Origin: Phocaeicola_A sp045545095
GTDB lineage: Bacteria > Bacteroidota > Bacteroidia > Bacteroidales > Bacteroidaceae
NCBI GenBank assembly: GCA_045545095.1
Contig: JAZQAG010000023.1
Span: 1-45,843 of the forward strand
Reading direction: 5' to 3'
DNA: 45,843 nucleotides
Shown one piece after another: positions 24,603-33,635 of the stretch. The first letter of the stretch is position 1, and each line of letters begins with the position of its first letter. The notes below the pieces were generated by a model, which searched no databases, was not told where the DNA came from, and saw nothing but the letters and a program-made list of their open reading frames with translations. The translations under genes and the position numbers were made by a program.

Positions 24603-27600
24603 TTATTGGTTAACCACCTTACGGGCCATTCCATTCTGCACACGGATATAGACACCTTTGATGGCATGTTCTATCCGCTTTCCGTCGATAGTGTAAATTC
24701 CATCTTTGGCAGAAGTGGGAACGCCATCCACCATCGGACGTCTGATACCTGCCGCCCACTCTTCCACAGCACCCTGGATAGGCATAGTCAATCCTGCCCA
24801 TGAATCAAGCGGGGTGAAATCCAATGCACTATTGATATATCCCGTATAGGGAGTCAGGTACTGGCTCTTTTCGTCCGTAGCACGATACCATTGTCCACCT
24901 TCCATATAATAGCAACCTGCTGGAATTTCCCATCCGCCGTAGAAGTCGCCCCATACGGGATCTTCCAATGAAGGCATATCAACCTTCTCTCCTTCTTCAA
25001 AGAAACATACCGTTTCATTTGTTGAATGGTAAACATAGGGCACACCAGCCTCACCTTCGGATACCTCCTCAAGGCACAAAGCGGTATAATCAGACAAGAT
25101 TCCCTCAATATGATAAAGTTGGAATCCCTTGGTCGAAGCTATAGCACGGGGCAGACAGATAACTCCCCATGAACCTTCAGGTACCGTTGTCTTATACATG
25201 GGGATATGGCGCAAAGTAAAATCTGTAGCACACCACCATCCCTCGCGCTTGTCACCCGTACTGGATGCATTGCCCAACTCTTTCCATGCATTATCCACTG
25301 CACCTTGCTTGGAGCCGATGAATCCAATGGTAAAACTTCCATTGTCTCCTACATAGACAGGGGGAGTCACCAACGTCTCCCATTTGGCTGAATCAGCTAC
25401 AGATGTAAGGTCGAGACGGTCATAAGTCAGCTTTTCCGAGGACAATGTATCAGTTCCCAAAACCATATAAGCATGTTGGTCAGAAAGGCAGCCATGCTGC
25501 GTACCGGCCTTGCACTCAAGCGCATATACACCATGTGACAGTTTTTTGAGCGATTGGGTTATCTCCATTGTCTTTGCCGTACCTTCTGATGCATTGAGGC
25601 CTGACCACCAGGCATTCCAACATGTTTTTCCTGCCATGTCGTTGTTCAAGCGCTGGTCACCTCCTTTATAGGTTCCACACTTGACAGTCCAACCCACAGA
25701 AGTCTTGTTGAAATTGGGAGCCTGAATAATGTCTGGAGCATATACCATAGGAAGATACTCAGCCAATTCTTCACGTATTTCCGCCAAAGCATCACAATAA
25801 GCTGTTGCAGTTTGCGCATTTTCAGCCTTTGTCATCTTCTCCTGCAACTCTTCATATCCTGCCAGCTTGAGGGCTACAGCTTCCGACAAATAAGCCGCCA
25901 TAGAATCCAAAGAGCATTTGGCTTTAGCCCCCTCCAATGCCATATTAATGGCTGAAGTCAAAGAGAACAAAGCTGCTTCATCTGTTCCTGTCACGCTCTC
26001 TACCAAAGCTGTCAACTCAGCCTGCAGTTCGGGATGAGAAACGAGATATTGGTTCACATAAGTGGCTTTCACACGGGCAGTCTTCACACCATCAGCAATC
26101 GCCTCTTCTTTGGAGGCAAACAACGGACAAAGAATCGCCTTATCCAATTGGGTCTTTGCCTTCATATTTCTTCCAGAGAAGGTTATTTTGGAAAAAGTAC
26201 TGCTATTGAAATTGAATTCCTGGCTGGCCCATTGGGCTGACTGGATAAGGCTGGCCACTGTAGAATCACCCTTGGCAGCATCTCCTCCCAACGTCAATCG
26301 GTGATAACCCAAATCCGGATTCAGCAACGAAATGGCATAATAGTAGTTCTGTCCGGGATTAACCTCCATTTCACAGAGTAATGTTTGAGGGTCGTTAAGC
26401 GACAACGTATTTCCATGAGCATGAAGATATGCACCGCCATCAGTGCCTCCTACAGGGAATACGGAGAAATAAGCAGACTCATTGACAGGTGTTCCTGCAC
26501 CATCAGTCCAACCCATGCCACCCATATCAAAATCTCCATCAATAAAGATATTGGCACCAGCATAAAGCACTTCTCCATCAACTTGAACAGCATCTCCGGC
26601 ACTCACATCGCCCAATACGGCCTGACGGATACGGGTACTGCGGTCTTTTCCTGCGGCATCAATCACCTGCACACGATAACTGTAGCCATTCATTGCCTCT
26701 GTATCCTGATAGGTATAAGTGGCAGCCCCCTCTTGTGGAGTGATAACAGCGATATCCTCCCACGGAGTGGCCGAAGACTTCTTGCGCTGAACAATGACAC
26801 TGGTATTGTACTCGCCATTATATTCTTTCCACTTGAGCGTCGCTGTCGTGGTCTTTCCATCATAGTTGACAGTCAATTCTGACGGATCCTTCATCTTAGG
26901 CAGTTTGGGAGTCACATAATATGACGAATTGTAGGCCAACCCAGATTTCTTATTGGCATAATATTCACCCGAAGGTGTCAAGTTTCCATTAGCATCAATC
27001 ACATTTCGACAGGCTTGTACTGCATTATAGACACAATATCTTTCCAACCACGAGGTAGCCTCCAATCCATCAACAATCGGAGCAAAATGCTGTTTGTGAA
27101 TAGCATAGTTTGCATCATTCGCTTCGGTATTGCTTCCCGGCCACCCTGTCCAGTTGGCACCGTAGTTCATCTCAGTAATCCAGATAGGACGACCGGTACG
27201 ATTACGCACTCCCGACAATTGACTGTTCCAACTCGACCAATCGCTATACCAATAACAGTGCATTACCACAAAGTCGCAACGCCATCCACGAGCATCAATG
27301 GAGTCCATAAATTCATAGAGCCAATTCAGGTTGCCAGCCACAGCCGGAGAACCCAATCGACGACCGGTAGCCATGAGTTGCGGCCAAATTTCAAGCACCT
27401 GCTGGACAGTTGCCGGATGTTCGCGATCATCACCTGTATTGTCAGGTTCATTATATGTCACCACATTAGCGGATGTTCCGTTGTTTCCCACCTCGGTAAA
27501 AGAAGGCCACCAATAACCAGAACTTTTATCTCTATGGTGTTGCTGTGTCACATATTCCCTATCGTCTGAGGGATTATTGCCTGCATCCCAATTATAATGC

Positions 27601-28292
27601 CAAGTGGTATTCAACAGTTCATTAGGTTCCTGTTGCCAACTACAGAATCCCTTCTTGCTGGCATCATTCCATTGGCTGACGCGCAATGCGGAGATAGAAG
27701 AACTGAGGATTGCAGGAAGATCCACCTTAAGATCAGCCTTATCTGCAATAAAGATCCGATTATATCCAGGGTTGGTATTGCTGGATTTGGTAGCAAACCA
27801 TACCATATAACCACGTTTCAAAGTAAAGCTCTGAATCTTGTTATTGAATGCACTGCCTTCCAACGATACACGAGTGCTCACTCCATATTGGGTAGATTCC
27901 CCTGCTTGTCCTTTTTCTGTATAGACTGTCAACGGTCTGATTCCCGTACCATGGGGAAGTACCATTGAACCATTGGCATAGATTTTCACCATACAGTTGG
28001 AGTTCTTTACCGCACGTGCTCCATTGATGCGGATATGTGACAGATGATTGTTCAACAAGGCCGATGGCTTCACATTGGGAAAGATTGCCACCGCATTTTC
28101 TGTATTCACAATATCCAGAATAGCACCGTCAGCAAATGGGTCAGCATCCGTTACCACATAATCTACATCTGAGGTTATTGATACTGTACCGGAAACCTGA
28201 GGAACTGTTACCGTTCCATTGGCCATCATTAAGGCAGAAAAAGCCGGAAGCATCAGCAGTGCCACCAGCATCTTACGAATTGTTGTATTCAT
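24603..28292 (-). CDS. Secreted GH128-like endo-glucanase, multidomain
   Basis: Protein of 1229 residues with a cleavable signal peptide (about 1-25). After an N-terminal beta domain (about 28-190) comes a glycosyl-hydrolase catalytic core (about 200-460) with E282 in VVTYNEPDN as likely acid/base and E374 in PIWITEMNYG as likely nucleophile. This resembles GH128 endo-beta-1,3-glucanases. Next are a fibronectin-III-like domain (about 470-560), a CBM-like beta domain (about 565-710), a helical segment (about 710-850) and a second CBM-like domain (about 850-1040). The end, DGIYTIDGKRI...GVYIRVQNGMARKVV, resembles a type IX-style sorting tail. It is the only obvious degradative enzyme of the locus; family assignment is by motif only. 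Confidence 0.72.
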   Translation of the reverse strand: MNTTIRKMLVALLMLPAFSALMMANGTVTVPQVSGTVSITSDVDYVVTDADPFADGAILDIVNTENAVAIFPNVKPSALLNNHLSHIRINGARAVKNSNCMVKIYANGSMVLPHGTGIRPLTVYTEKGQAGESTQYGVSTRVSLEGSAFNNKIQSFTLKRGYMVWFATKSSNTNPGYNRIFIADKADLKVDLPAILSSSISALRVSQWNDASKKGFCSWQQEPNELLNTTWHYNWDAGNNPSDDREYVTQQHHRDKSSGYWWPSFTEVGNNGTSANVVTYNEPDNTGDDREHPATVQQVLEIWPQLMATGRRLGSPAVAGNLNWLYEFMDSIDARGWRCDFVVMHCYWYSDWSSWNSQLSGVRNRTGRPIWITEMNYGANWTGWPGSNTEANDANYAIHKQHFAPIVDGLEATSWLERYCVYNAVQACRNVIDANGNLTPSGEYYANKKSGLAYNSSYYVTPKLPKMKDPSELTVNYDGKTTTATLKWKEYNGEYNTSVIVQRKKSSATPWEDIAVITPQEGAATYTYQDTEAMNGYSYRVQVIDAAGKDRSTRIRQAVLGDVSAGDAVQVDGEVLYAGANIFIDGDFDMGGMGWTDGAGTPVNESAYFSVFPVGGTDGGAYLHAHGNTLSLNDPQTLLCEMEVNPGQNYYYAISLLNPDLGYHRLTLGGDAAKGDSTVASLIQSAQWASQEFNFNSSTFSKITFSGRNMKAKTQLDKAILCPLFASKEEAIADGVKTARVKATYVNQYLVSHPELQAELTALVESVTGTDEAALFSLTSAINMALEGAKAKCSLDSMAAYLSEAVALKLAGYEELQEKMTKAENAQTATAYCDALAEIREELAEYLPMVYAPDIIQAPNFNKTSVGWTVKCGTYKGGDQRLNNDMAGKTCWNAWWSGLNASEGTAKTMEITQSLKKLSHGVYALECKAGTQHGCLSDQHAYMVLGTDTLSSEKLTYDRLDLTSVADSAKWETLVTPPVYVGDNGSFTIGFIGSKQGAVDNAWKELGNASSTGDKREGWWCATDFTLRHIPMYKTTVPEGSWGVICLPRAIASTKGFQLYHIEGILSDYTALCLEEVSEGEAGVPYVYHSTNETVCFFEEGEKVDMPSLEDPVWGDFYGGWEIPAGCYYMEGGQWYRATDEKSQYLTPYTGYINSALDFTPLDSWAGLTMPIQGAVEEWAAGIRRPMVDGVPTSAKDGIYTIDGKRIEHAIKGVYIRVQNGMARKVVNQ

Positions 28293-28365
28293 GAGAAATA
28301 TTTTTAGGGACCAGCAACTATGGTCAATTACTAATCCAAATTACCTAATTAACGTTTCCAAGATT

Positions 28366-28401
28366 AAATGACTGGCCACTAAAGTTTGTGGCCAGTCATT
28401 T
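28366..28401. terminator. Perfect hairpin between the second SusD gene and the glucanase gene
   Basis: 14-bp arms (28366-28379 and 28388-28401, AAATGACTGGCCAC) with an 8-nt loop, 8 nt past the SusD stop. The tail TCATTTAATCTTGG has few U residues, so it may cause partial termination or protect the upstream mRNA end, lowering enzyme relative to receptor. The rest of the 117-bp spacer shows no promoter. Confidence 0.7.
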
Positions 28402-28409
28402 ATCTATTA

Positions 28410-30275
28410 TTATTTCATACCAATCTGGTTATTCCAATTCAGGAACCAGTTGCGTTGATCGTTCAAGTCAGTAGTGATTTCACCCTGCATGAGACCCACA
28501 TTGTTCTTACCTTTACGACCGTAAATCTTTTCGGCCAGATAGGTAGGATTGTCAGTACGACGCATAGCCACGCGCATCAGGTCGTAGTAACGGGTTCCCT
28601 CCAAACAGAGTTCCAATGCGGCTTCATCCACAATCATATCCTCCACCTTTTCAATCTGATAAGCCAAACGGTCTTCAGCTGTCATAGTTGTATCATCCGG
28701 CATCTGGTAATACTTATTGGCAGGTGACCATCCCGAACCACGGCTATGCAGACCCATGGTATTGGCATTAGCGTCGCTGGCATTTTCAGAGTTCGGATTT
28801 CCAAAGCGATGTTCTGTCAACAGGATATAACGGTTAGTGGGGAAATCAAACTGGCTGAGCCACAATGAATCAGTTTCGCTGTAATGAGGCATCACCTCTT
28901 CTTCGATAACCTGATTGTTTACACCTGAAGAGAGAATCTTATAGGCAAAGTGGGGATAGCCGGCACGGTTCAAAGCTTCAGCCATACGCAGATAGACCAT
29001 TGTACGACGGTAAATGTGTACATTACGGGTCTGGAACTTCGCAATATTCTGATAATCGATACGCTCACCATTGTAAGTACTATAACCATCAGAAAACCAC
29101 AAGTACATACGCAAGTCTCCTCGCATCTCATCCTGAATATTGAAGGGGACATAGAGAGTATCACGCTTCTGCAACATGTTCGCAGCACTCAACACGCAGT
29201 TCTGCTGTCCACGGGAGAATTCAATCAAACCTGCCGATGGAGTCAATTGGTAGGCACCATTATATACCCGCTGATTACCTTGGGCAGAGAAGGTGTTATA
29301 AAGTCCACGCAATTCGCTATAGACGCCCTCTGCAGGGATAGAGTCGCCAGGAATCATGGTAATCAATTCATTTTGTCCACCATAGCTCTCACTTGAGTAG
29401 ATACTTGTAAGACCATTCGAAATAAATGAATTCCAATCTGCTTTTTCATGCCAGTTGATACGATTCAAGCTGGTAGCATACACTGAATTCAATCCATTAC
29501 GTTTGTTGATGAAGTTGTAATAAGCCAAAGCAGCCTCTTTATAGTTGCCTGCCCACAGATTCAACTCACCCTGCAACAAGCGGATAGGGAAGTAGAACAA
29601 ACGTGAATCATTATTTCGGATAGTTCCGTATTTAGGAGTCTCCACATCCTCAAGACCTTGCAAATCCTGAATCAACCAATCGCAAATATCTTTGATGCCC
29701 ATAGTAGGATAAGTGGCATCAGCTTCTTCCTTAGTCAGAATAGGAGTTGTCACGAAAGGAACTTCACCATAGTTCAGTACCAATTGCAGATAAGTCCATG
29801 CACGGAATCCCTTCACAGCAGCATACTCACGCAAGAAAATGGCTTCGTTACGATTGTTCTTCAGAGCCGTATCCGCTTTGGCAATGAAATAGTTACAGTT
29901 ATTGATTACAGCATAATAGTCACGTGGATTGTTATACTTGTTATCCGAACCGATATTGAACATCGCCACATCACGCAAGTCTGCATTGGTAGCATCAGTC
30001 ACATCTACCAAGTCACCACGCACTTCACCCAACAGGATAGTGCGGTCGGCAATGGTCTGCAATTTGTTGGCAATACCGATAACCGAGTAAATGGTATCGG
30101 CAGGATTATTCAGGGCATTACCTTCTTCATAAATCACATACTCAGACTCCTGCTCGAAGAAATCTTCGCATGAAGTCAGCGCACATGCTGATGCCAGCAG
30201 GCACACAGCCCCAAAGGCTGTGCGCTGACTGCCACGCATCACATTCTTTATCATTGATTTTGCATTCATATTCAT
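28410..30275 (-). CDS. SusD/RagB-like nutrient-binding lipoprotein (second pair)
   Basis: Protein of 621 residues. The lipobox LTSC (C36) makes it a surface lipoprotein that forms the lid on its SusC partner and binds glycan. The alpha-helical TPR scaffold is visible from LREYAAVKGFRAWTYLQLVLNYG onward, and the usual C-terminal block ELCLEGTRYYDLMRVAMRR is present. The first ATG gives a rather long signal (36 residues before Cys); the ATG at residue 8 would also serve. It follows the SusC gene by 26 nt. Ligand unknown, but the linked enzyme suggests a beta-glucan. Confidence 0.93.
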   Translation of the reverse strand: MNMNAKSMIKNVMRGSQRTAFGAVCLLASACALTSCEDFFEQESEYVIYEEGNALNNPADTIYSVIGIANKLQTIADRTILLGEVRGDLVDVTDATNADLRDVAMFNIGSDNKYNNPRDYYAVINNCNYFIAKADTALKNNRNEAIFLREYAAVKGFRAWTYLQLVLNYGEVPFVTTPILTKEEADATYPTMGIKDICDWLIQDLQGLEDVETPKYGTIRNNDSRLFYFPIRLLQGELNLWAGNYKEAALAYYNFINKRNGLNSVYATSLNRINWHEKADWNSFISNGLTSIYSSESYGGQNELITMIPGDSIPAEGVYSELRGLYNTFSAQGNQRVYNGAYQLTPSAGLIEFSRGQQNCVLSAANMLQKRDTLYVPFNIQDEMRGDLRMYLWFSDGYSTYNGERIDYQNIAKFQTRNVHIYRRTMVYLRMAEALNRAGYPHFAYKILSSGVNNQVIEEEVMPHYSETDSLWLSQFDFPTNRYILLTEHRFGNPNSENASDANANTMGLHSRGSGWSPANKYYQMPDDTTMTAEDRLAYQIEKVEDMIVDEAALELCLEGTRYYDLMRVAMRRTDNPTYLAEKIYGRKGKNNVGLMQGEITTDLNDQRNWFLNWNNQIGMK

Positions 30276-30301
30276 CTTTTCTTATTATTAGTTCGCACAC
30301 A

Positions 30302-33300
30302 TTAGAGATTGATTTTCACACCTGCCACAATCGAAGCGCTATGCGGCAAACGACCGAGGTCAATACCCTGACCAATTACTGTTGAACTCATAGCAGATTC
30401 AGGGTCAGTTCCCAAATATTTGGTAAAGGTCAACAGATTATTACCCTGCAGCCAGAACTGGATACCCTGCAAGTATTCTGATACGATAGGCAGATCGTAA
30501 GACAAGGTCACGCTCTTCAGTTTCAAATAACTTCCGTCTTCAATCCAACGGTCGCTGAAGCGGTTGTTACCCATAGGATCTTGGAATGTTGCACGTGGTA
30601 TTGTGGTTTGCTGTCCTTCTACCTGCCAACGGTTCATCATCGCTGTAGTCTGGTTCAGGAAGCGGCTTCCACCCTCCAACTGTGAACGCATATAGTTATA
30701 CACATCATTGCCCAATGAGTAGTTCAAAGTCACATCCAGAGTCCACTGTTTCCAAGAGAGTTTGCTGAAGATATTACCATAAATATCAGGATTAGGATTA
30801 CCGATAATCTGTTTGTCCTCATCACTAATCTTGTTGTCACCGTTCACATCCTCAAAGTGTACGTCACCGGCTCCGAAGTAATGTCTGTCTCTTCCGTTTT
30901 CATCCATGAAATAGAGTCCGGCAGCTTGTGCATCTTCTGTAGAAGCAAAGACACCCTTTGTCTTATATCCATAGAAGACATTGGCAGCTTCCCCAACCTT
31001 TGACAGGATGGTTGCACCATATGCATCTGTAGTGAATTGTTTCTTTCCGTCTCTCATAGGAAGGTCAGTGATTTCGTTCTTGTAATGTCCCATGCTGGCA
31101 CCCAACTGCCACTGCCAATCCCTCTGAGCAATCACCTTCACACTGGCAGTCACATCCATACCTACATTCTCCAACTCACCACCGTTGCTCCAGTTCTCTT
31201 CCAGACCAGAAACGACACTTAACTGTTGCAGAGTCAACAGGTCAGAAGTCTTACTCTTGAAGAAGTTGGCGCCCAAGCTCAAACGATTGTTAAAGAACTT
31301 GGCATCCAGACCTACATTGAAACGACGGGTAGTCTCCCAACCGATAGTGGTGTTACCGATACCATCCAATGTCACACCAGAGATAGCATTCAAGAATTTG
31401 GAAGCACGGAAGAAACTGCGTGAAGCATAGTGTCCCAAGTTATCGTTACCACTAATGTCATATCCGGCATTCAGACGCAGATAGTTCACAATACTCTGTT
31501 TGGCAAACCACGATTCATTGGAGATTACCCACGAAGCCTGCACTGAAGGGAAGAGTCCCCAAACAGTACCACAAAGATCCAGACCATCGGCATCTTTACC
31601 GAAGCGTGAAGAACTCTCGGCAGTCAAGTTAGCCTGTACATAGTAACGTCCGCGATAGTTATAATTGGCTTGTGCATACCATGCCATGGTATTCCAAGAC
31701 TCCTTGGTACCACCAGTAGTGGCATTCATCAAACCTGAGTGTATGAACGGAGTCTTATCATTACCAGTATTATAACCCAACTGAGTGTTCAACGTATAGC
31801 TCTCCCAGTTGATGCGTACACCTGCCAAGGCGCTGATGCTGTGTGCCCCATAACGGTTATTCCAGTTAATGCGGGTATCGCTCATGATAGATTCCTGCTT
31901 GGAAGCCAATGAACGTACCTCATTCTGACGGTAAGCATTCACGCTTTTCACATAATAATCGGGTACACCATTCACGGGAATATAGTACTTTTCGCTATTG
32001 TTCACCAAGTTGTAGCTGAAATGCTCACTCAGTGACAGATGGTCATTGAACTCAAACTTGGGAGTCAAGGCCAGATTCAGCAACGAAGTCTCGAAACGGT
32101 TCTTATTGTCACCATCAGCATACACATTCAGTGCCAAGGGGTTACCAAGCTGATAGTTGTAGTTGGAATAGTTGGCCAAAGCCTCATCCAAGTAACTTTC
32201 GTCCGTAATGTCATAGTGAGTCTTTGAGAACTCTCCACGTCCGTATGACATCGGGTTCAAGAAGGGGCTCTTTACATAAGCCAGATATGAGGGAGCTGTA
32301 GAAGTTCCTTCATCATATCCTTCAGGAGCACCATCGTCACGGATGCTACGTCCCTGATCTGAGAAAGAGGCGTCAAAACGTACCGAGAAGTTCTTGCTGA
32401 AGTTAATGTCAGTATTGAATCGTACGTTCAATCGGCTGAAGTCATTACACTCCAAAGTACTCTGACCCATAGTGTAGCCCACAGAAAGGTTATACATGGC
32501 CACATCATCACCTCCACTTACATTCACTCCATAATTCTGGGTGAAGGCAGTACGATAAATCTCTTCTTTCCAGTCGGTATTGTTATGATACTGCTTATAA
32601 TAATAATAGTCTGGATCCTCATTCAAGAACTTGAAATCTGTGATTTCAGTGCCTGTTGAACCTAAGAGTTCCGATGCATATCCACGATATTGCGAAGCAT
32701 TCATCATAGAATAGTGCTTAGGCAACAGAGTCACACCGGCAGATGCAGTGGCGGTAATACGAGTAGCCATCGAAGTGCTTCGGCGTGTAGTTACCAGAAT
32801 CACACCGTTAGCACCCTTTGCACCATAGAGTGCAGTACCATTGCGCATCACTTCCACTTTCTCTATATCGGCCGGATTAATGTGACCGAGGATATCATTA
32901 TAGAATCCGTCATGCAACATCTCACGACCATATTGTTGGTCAAAAATCACTCCATCAATCACAATCAATGGCTGTGCATTCACATTCAGAGAGTTCAAAC
33001 CCTGAATGAACATTACACTACCCACACCCGGAGTACCATTGCGGTTGACAGTATAAGCGTATGCACCCAACTGGCTTTGAATTTCATCCTTGATGTTGAA
33101 AGCGCTTGAATAGGCGAAGTCTGTTGCCACCTTGTCAGCACGTACATCCAGTGTTTCAGTATAGTCTGCATCAAAGTCTAACGGATAGAGATATACATCA
33201 TTTTGCGACTCATCAGTTTTCAAACCCATTGTTGCCAAGTTGAAATCCGGAGCTTTCACTGTAACCGAAGTAGCAAACAACGGAACATTCAACTTATACG

Positions 33301-33547
33301 TACCGTCTTCTCCTGTCAAAGCACTGTAACCGTTCATTTCAGCCACACTTACCATGGCACCCGATACGGGAGCACCTGTTGTAGCCTCCAACACACGTCC
33401 GGTCACGACACGTGTCTCATGCTGTCTTTTGGAGGATGCCAGACGAGCTGCGGTCTCTACAATCTCTTCCGCAGCAACATCCTGAGCTGACACATTCAAC
33501 GAACATGCCATCAGCGATGTGATTCCCAATATAATATATCGATTCAT
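30302..33547 (-). CDS. SusC/RagA-like TonB-dependent receptor (second pair)
   Basis: Protein of 1081 residues from MNRYIILG, whose signal peptide ends VSAQ; an ATG 24 nt upstream is less suitable. A carboxypeptidase-regulatory-like domain (VVTGRVLEATTGAPVSGAMV) precedes the plug with PLIVIDGVIFD and INPADIEKVEVMRNGTALYGAKGANGVILVTT, the hallmark SusC plug motif. A 22-strand barrel ends with GRLPHSASIVAGVKINL. It imports oligosaccharides using TonB energy. About 60 residues between signal and regulatory domain are Ala/Glu-rich (DVAAEEIVETAARLASSKR), an unusual extension. Transcribed with SusD. Confidence 0.94.
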   Translation of the reverse strand: MNRYIILGITSLMACSLNVSAQDVAAEEIVETAARLASSKRQHETRVVTGRVLEATTGAPVSGAMVSVAEMNGYSALTGEDGTYKLNVPLFATSVTVKAPDFNLATMGLKTDESQNDVYLYPLDFDADYTETLDVRADKVATDFAYSSAFNIKDEIQSQLGAYAYTVNRNGTPGVGSVMFIQGLNSLNVNAQPLIVIDGVIFDQQYGREMLHDGFYNDILGHINPADIEKVEVMRNGTALYGAKGANGVILVTTRRSTSMATRITATASAGVTLLPKHYSMMNASQYRGYASELLGSTGTEITDFKFLNEDPDYYYYKQYHNNTDWKEEIYRTAFTQNYGVNVSGGDDVAMYNLSVGYTMGQSTLECNDFSRLNVRFNTDINFSKNFSVRFDASFSDQGRSIRDDGAPEGYDEGTSTAPSYLAYVKSPFLNPMSYGRGEFSKTHYDITDESYLDEALANYSNYNYQLGNPLALNVYADGDNKNRFETSLLNLALTPKFEFNDHLSLSEHFSYNLVNNSEKYYIPVNGVPDYYVKSVNAYRQNEVRSLASKQESIMSDTRINWNNRYGAHSISALAGVRINWESYTLNTQLGYNTGNDKTPFIHSGLMNATTGGTKESWNTMAWYAQANYNYRGRYYVQANLTAESSSRFGKDADGLDLCGTVWGLFPSVQASWVISNESWFAKQSIVNYLRLNAGYDISGNDNLGHYASRSFFRASKFLNAISGVTLDGIGNTTIGWETTRRFNVGLDAKFFNNRLSLGANFFKSKTSDLLTLQQLSVVSGLEENWSNGGELENVGMDVTASVKVIAQRDWQWQLGASMGHYKNEITDLPMRDGKKQFTTDAYGATILSKVGEAANVFYGYKTKGVFASTEDAQAAGLYFMDENGRDRHYFGAGDVHFEDVNGDNKISDEDKQIIGNPNPDIYGNIFSKLSWKQWTLDVTLNYSLGNDVYNYMRSQLEGGSRFLNQTTAMMNRWQVEGQQTTIPRATFQDPMGNNRFSDRWIEDGSYLKLKSVTLSYDLPIVSEYLQGIQFWLQGNNLLTFTKYLGTDPESAMSSTVIGQGIDLGRLPHSASIVAGVKINL

Positions 33548-33635
33548 AATTTCAAATACTATTAATTTCATTTACTATTTAGTTACCTTTCACTAGTCAC
33601 CAGTAGCTAGTCACCAGTAGCTAGTCACTAGTAAC
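33548..33635. repeat. Heptamer-repeat spacer between the third fasciclin gene and the second SusC gene
   Basis: Starting directly at the fasciclin stop codon, the minus strand reads seven 7-bp units, alternating GTGACTA and GCTACTG with variants (33587-33635). It then continues as degenerate A/T-rich sequence to the SusC ATG. The same heptamer, in the opposite orientation, makes up the array at 45672-45832. Confidence 0.85.

Noticed and set aside
33548..33590. Internal promoter for the second SusC gene
   Set aside because: TAGTATTTG near the ATG does not fit TAnnTTTG spacing and lies too close to the start codon.
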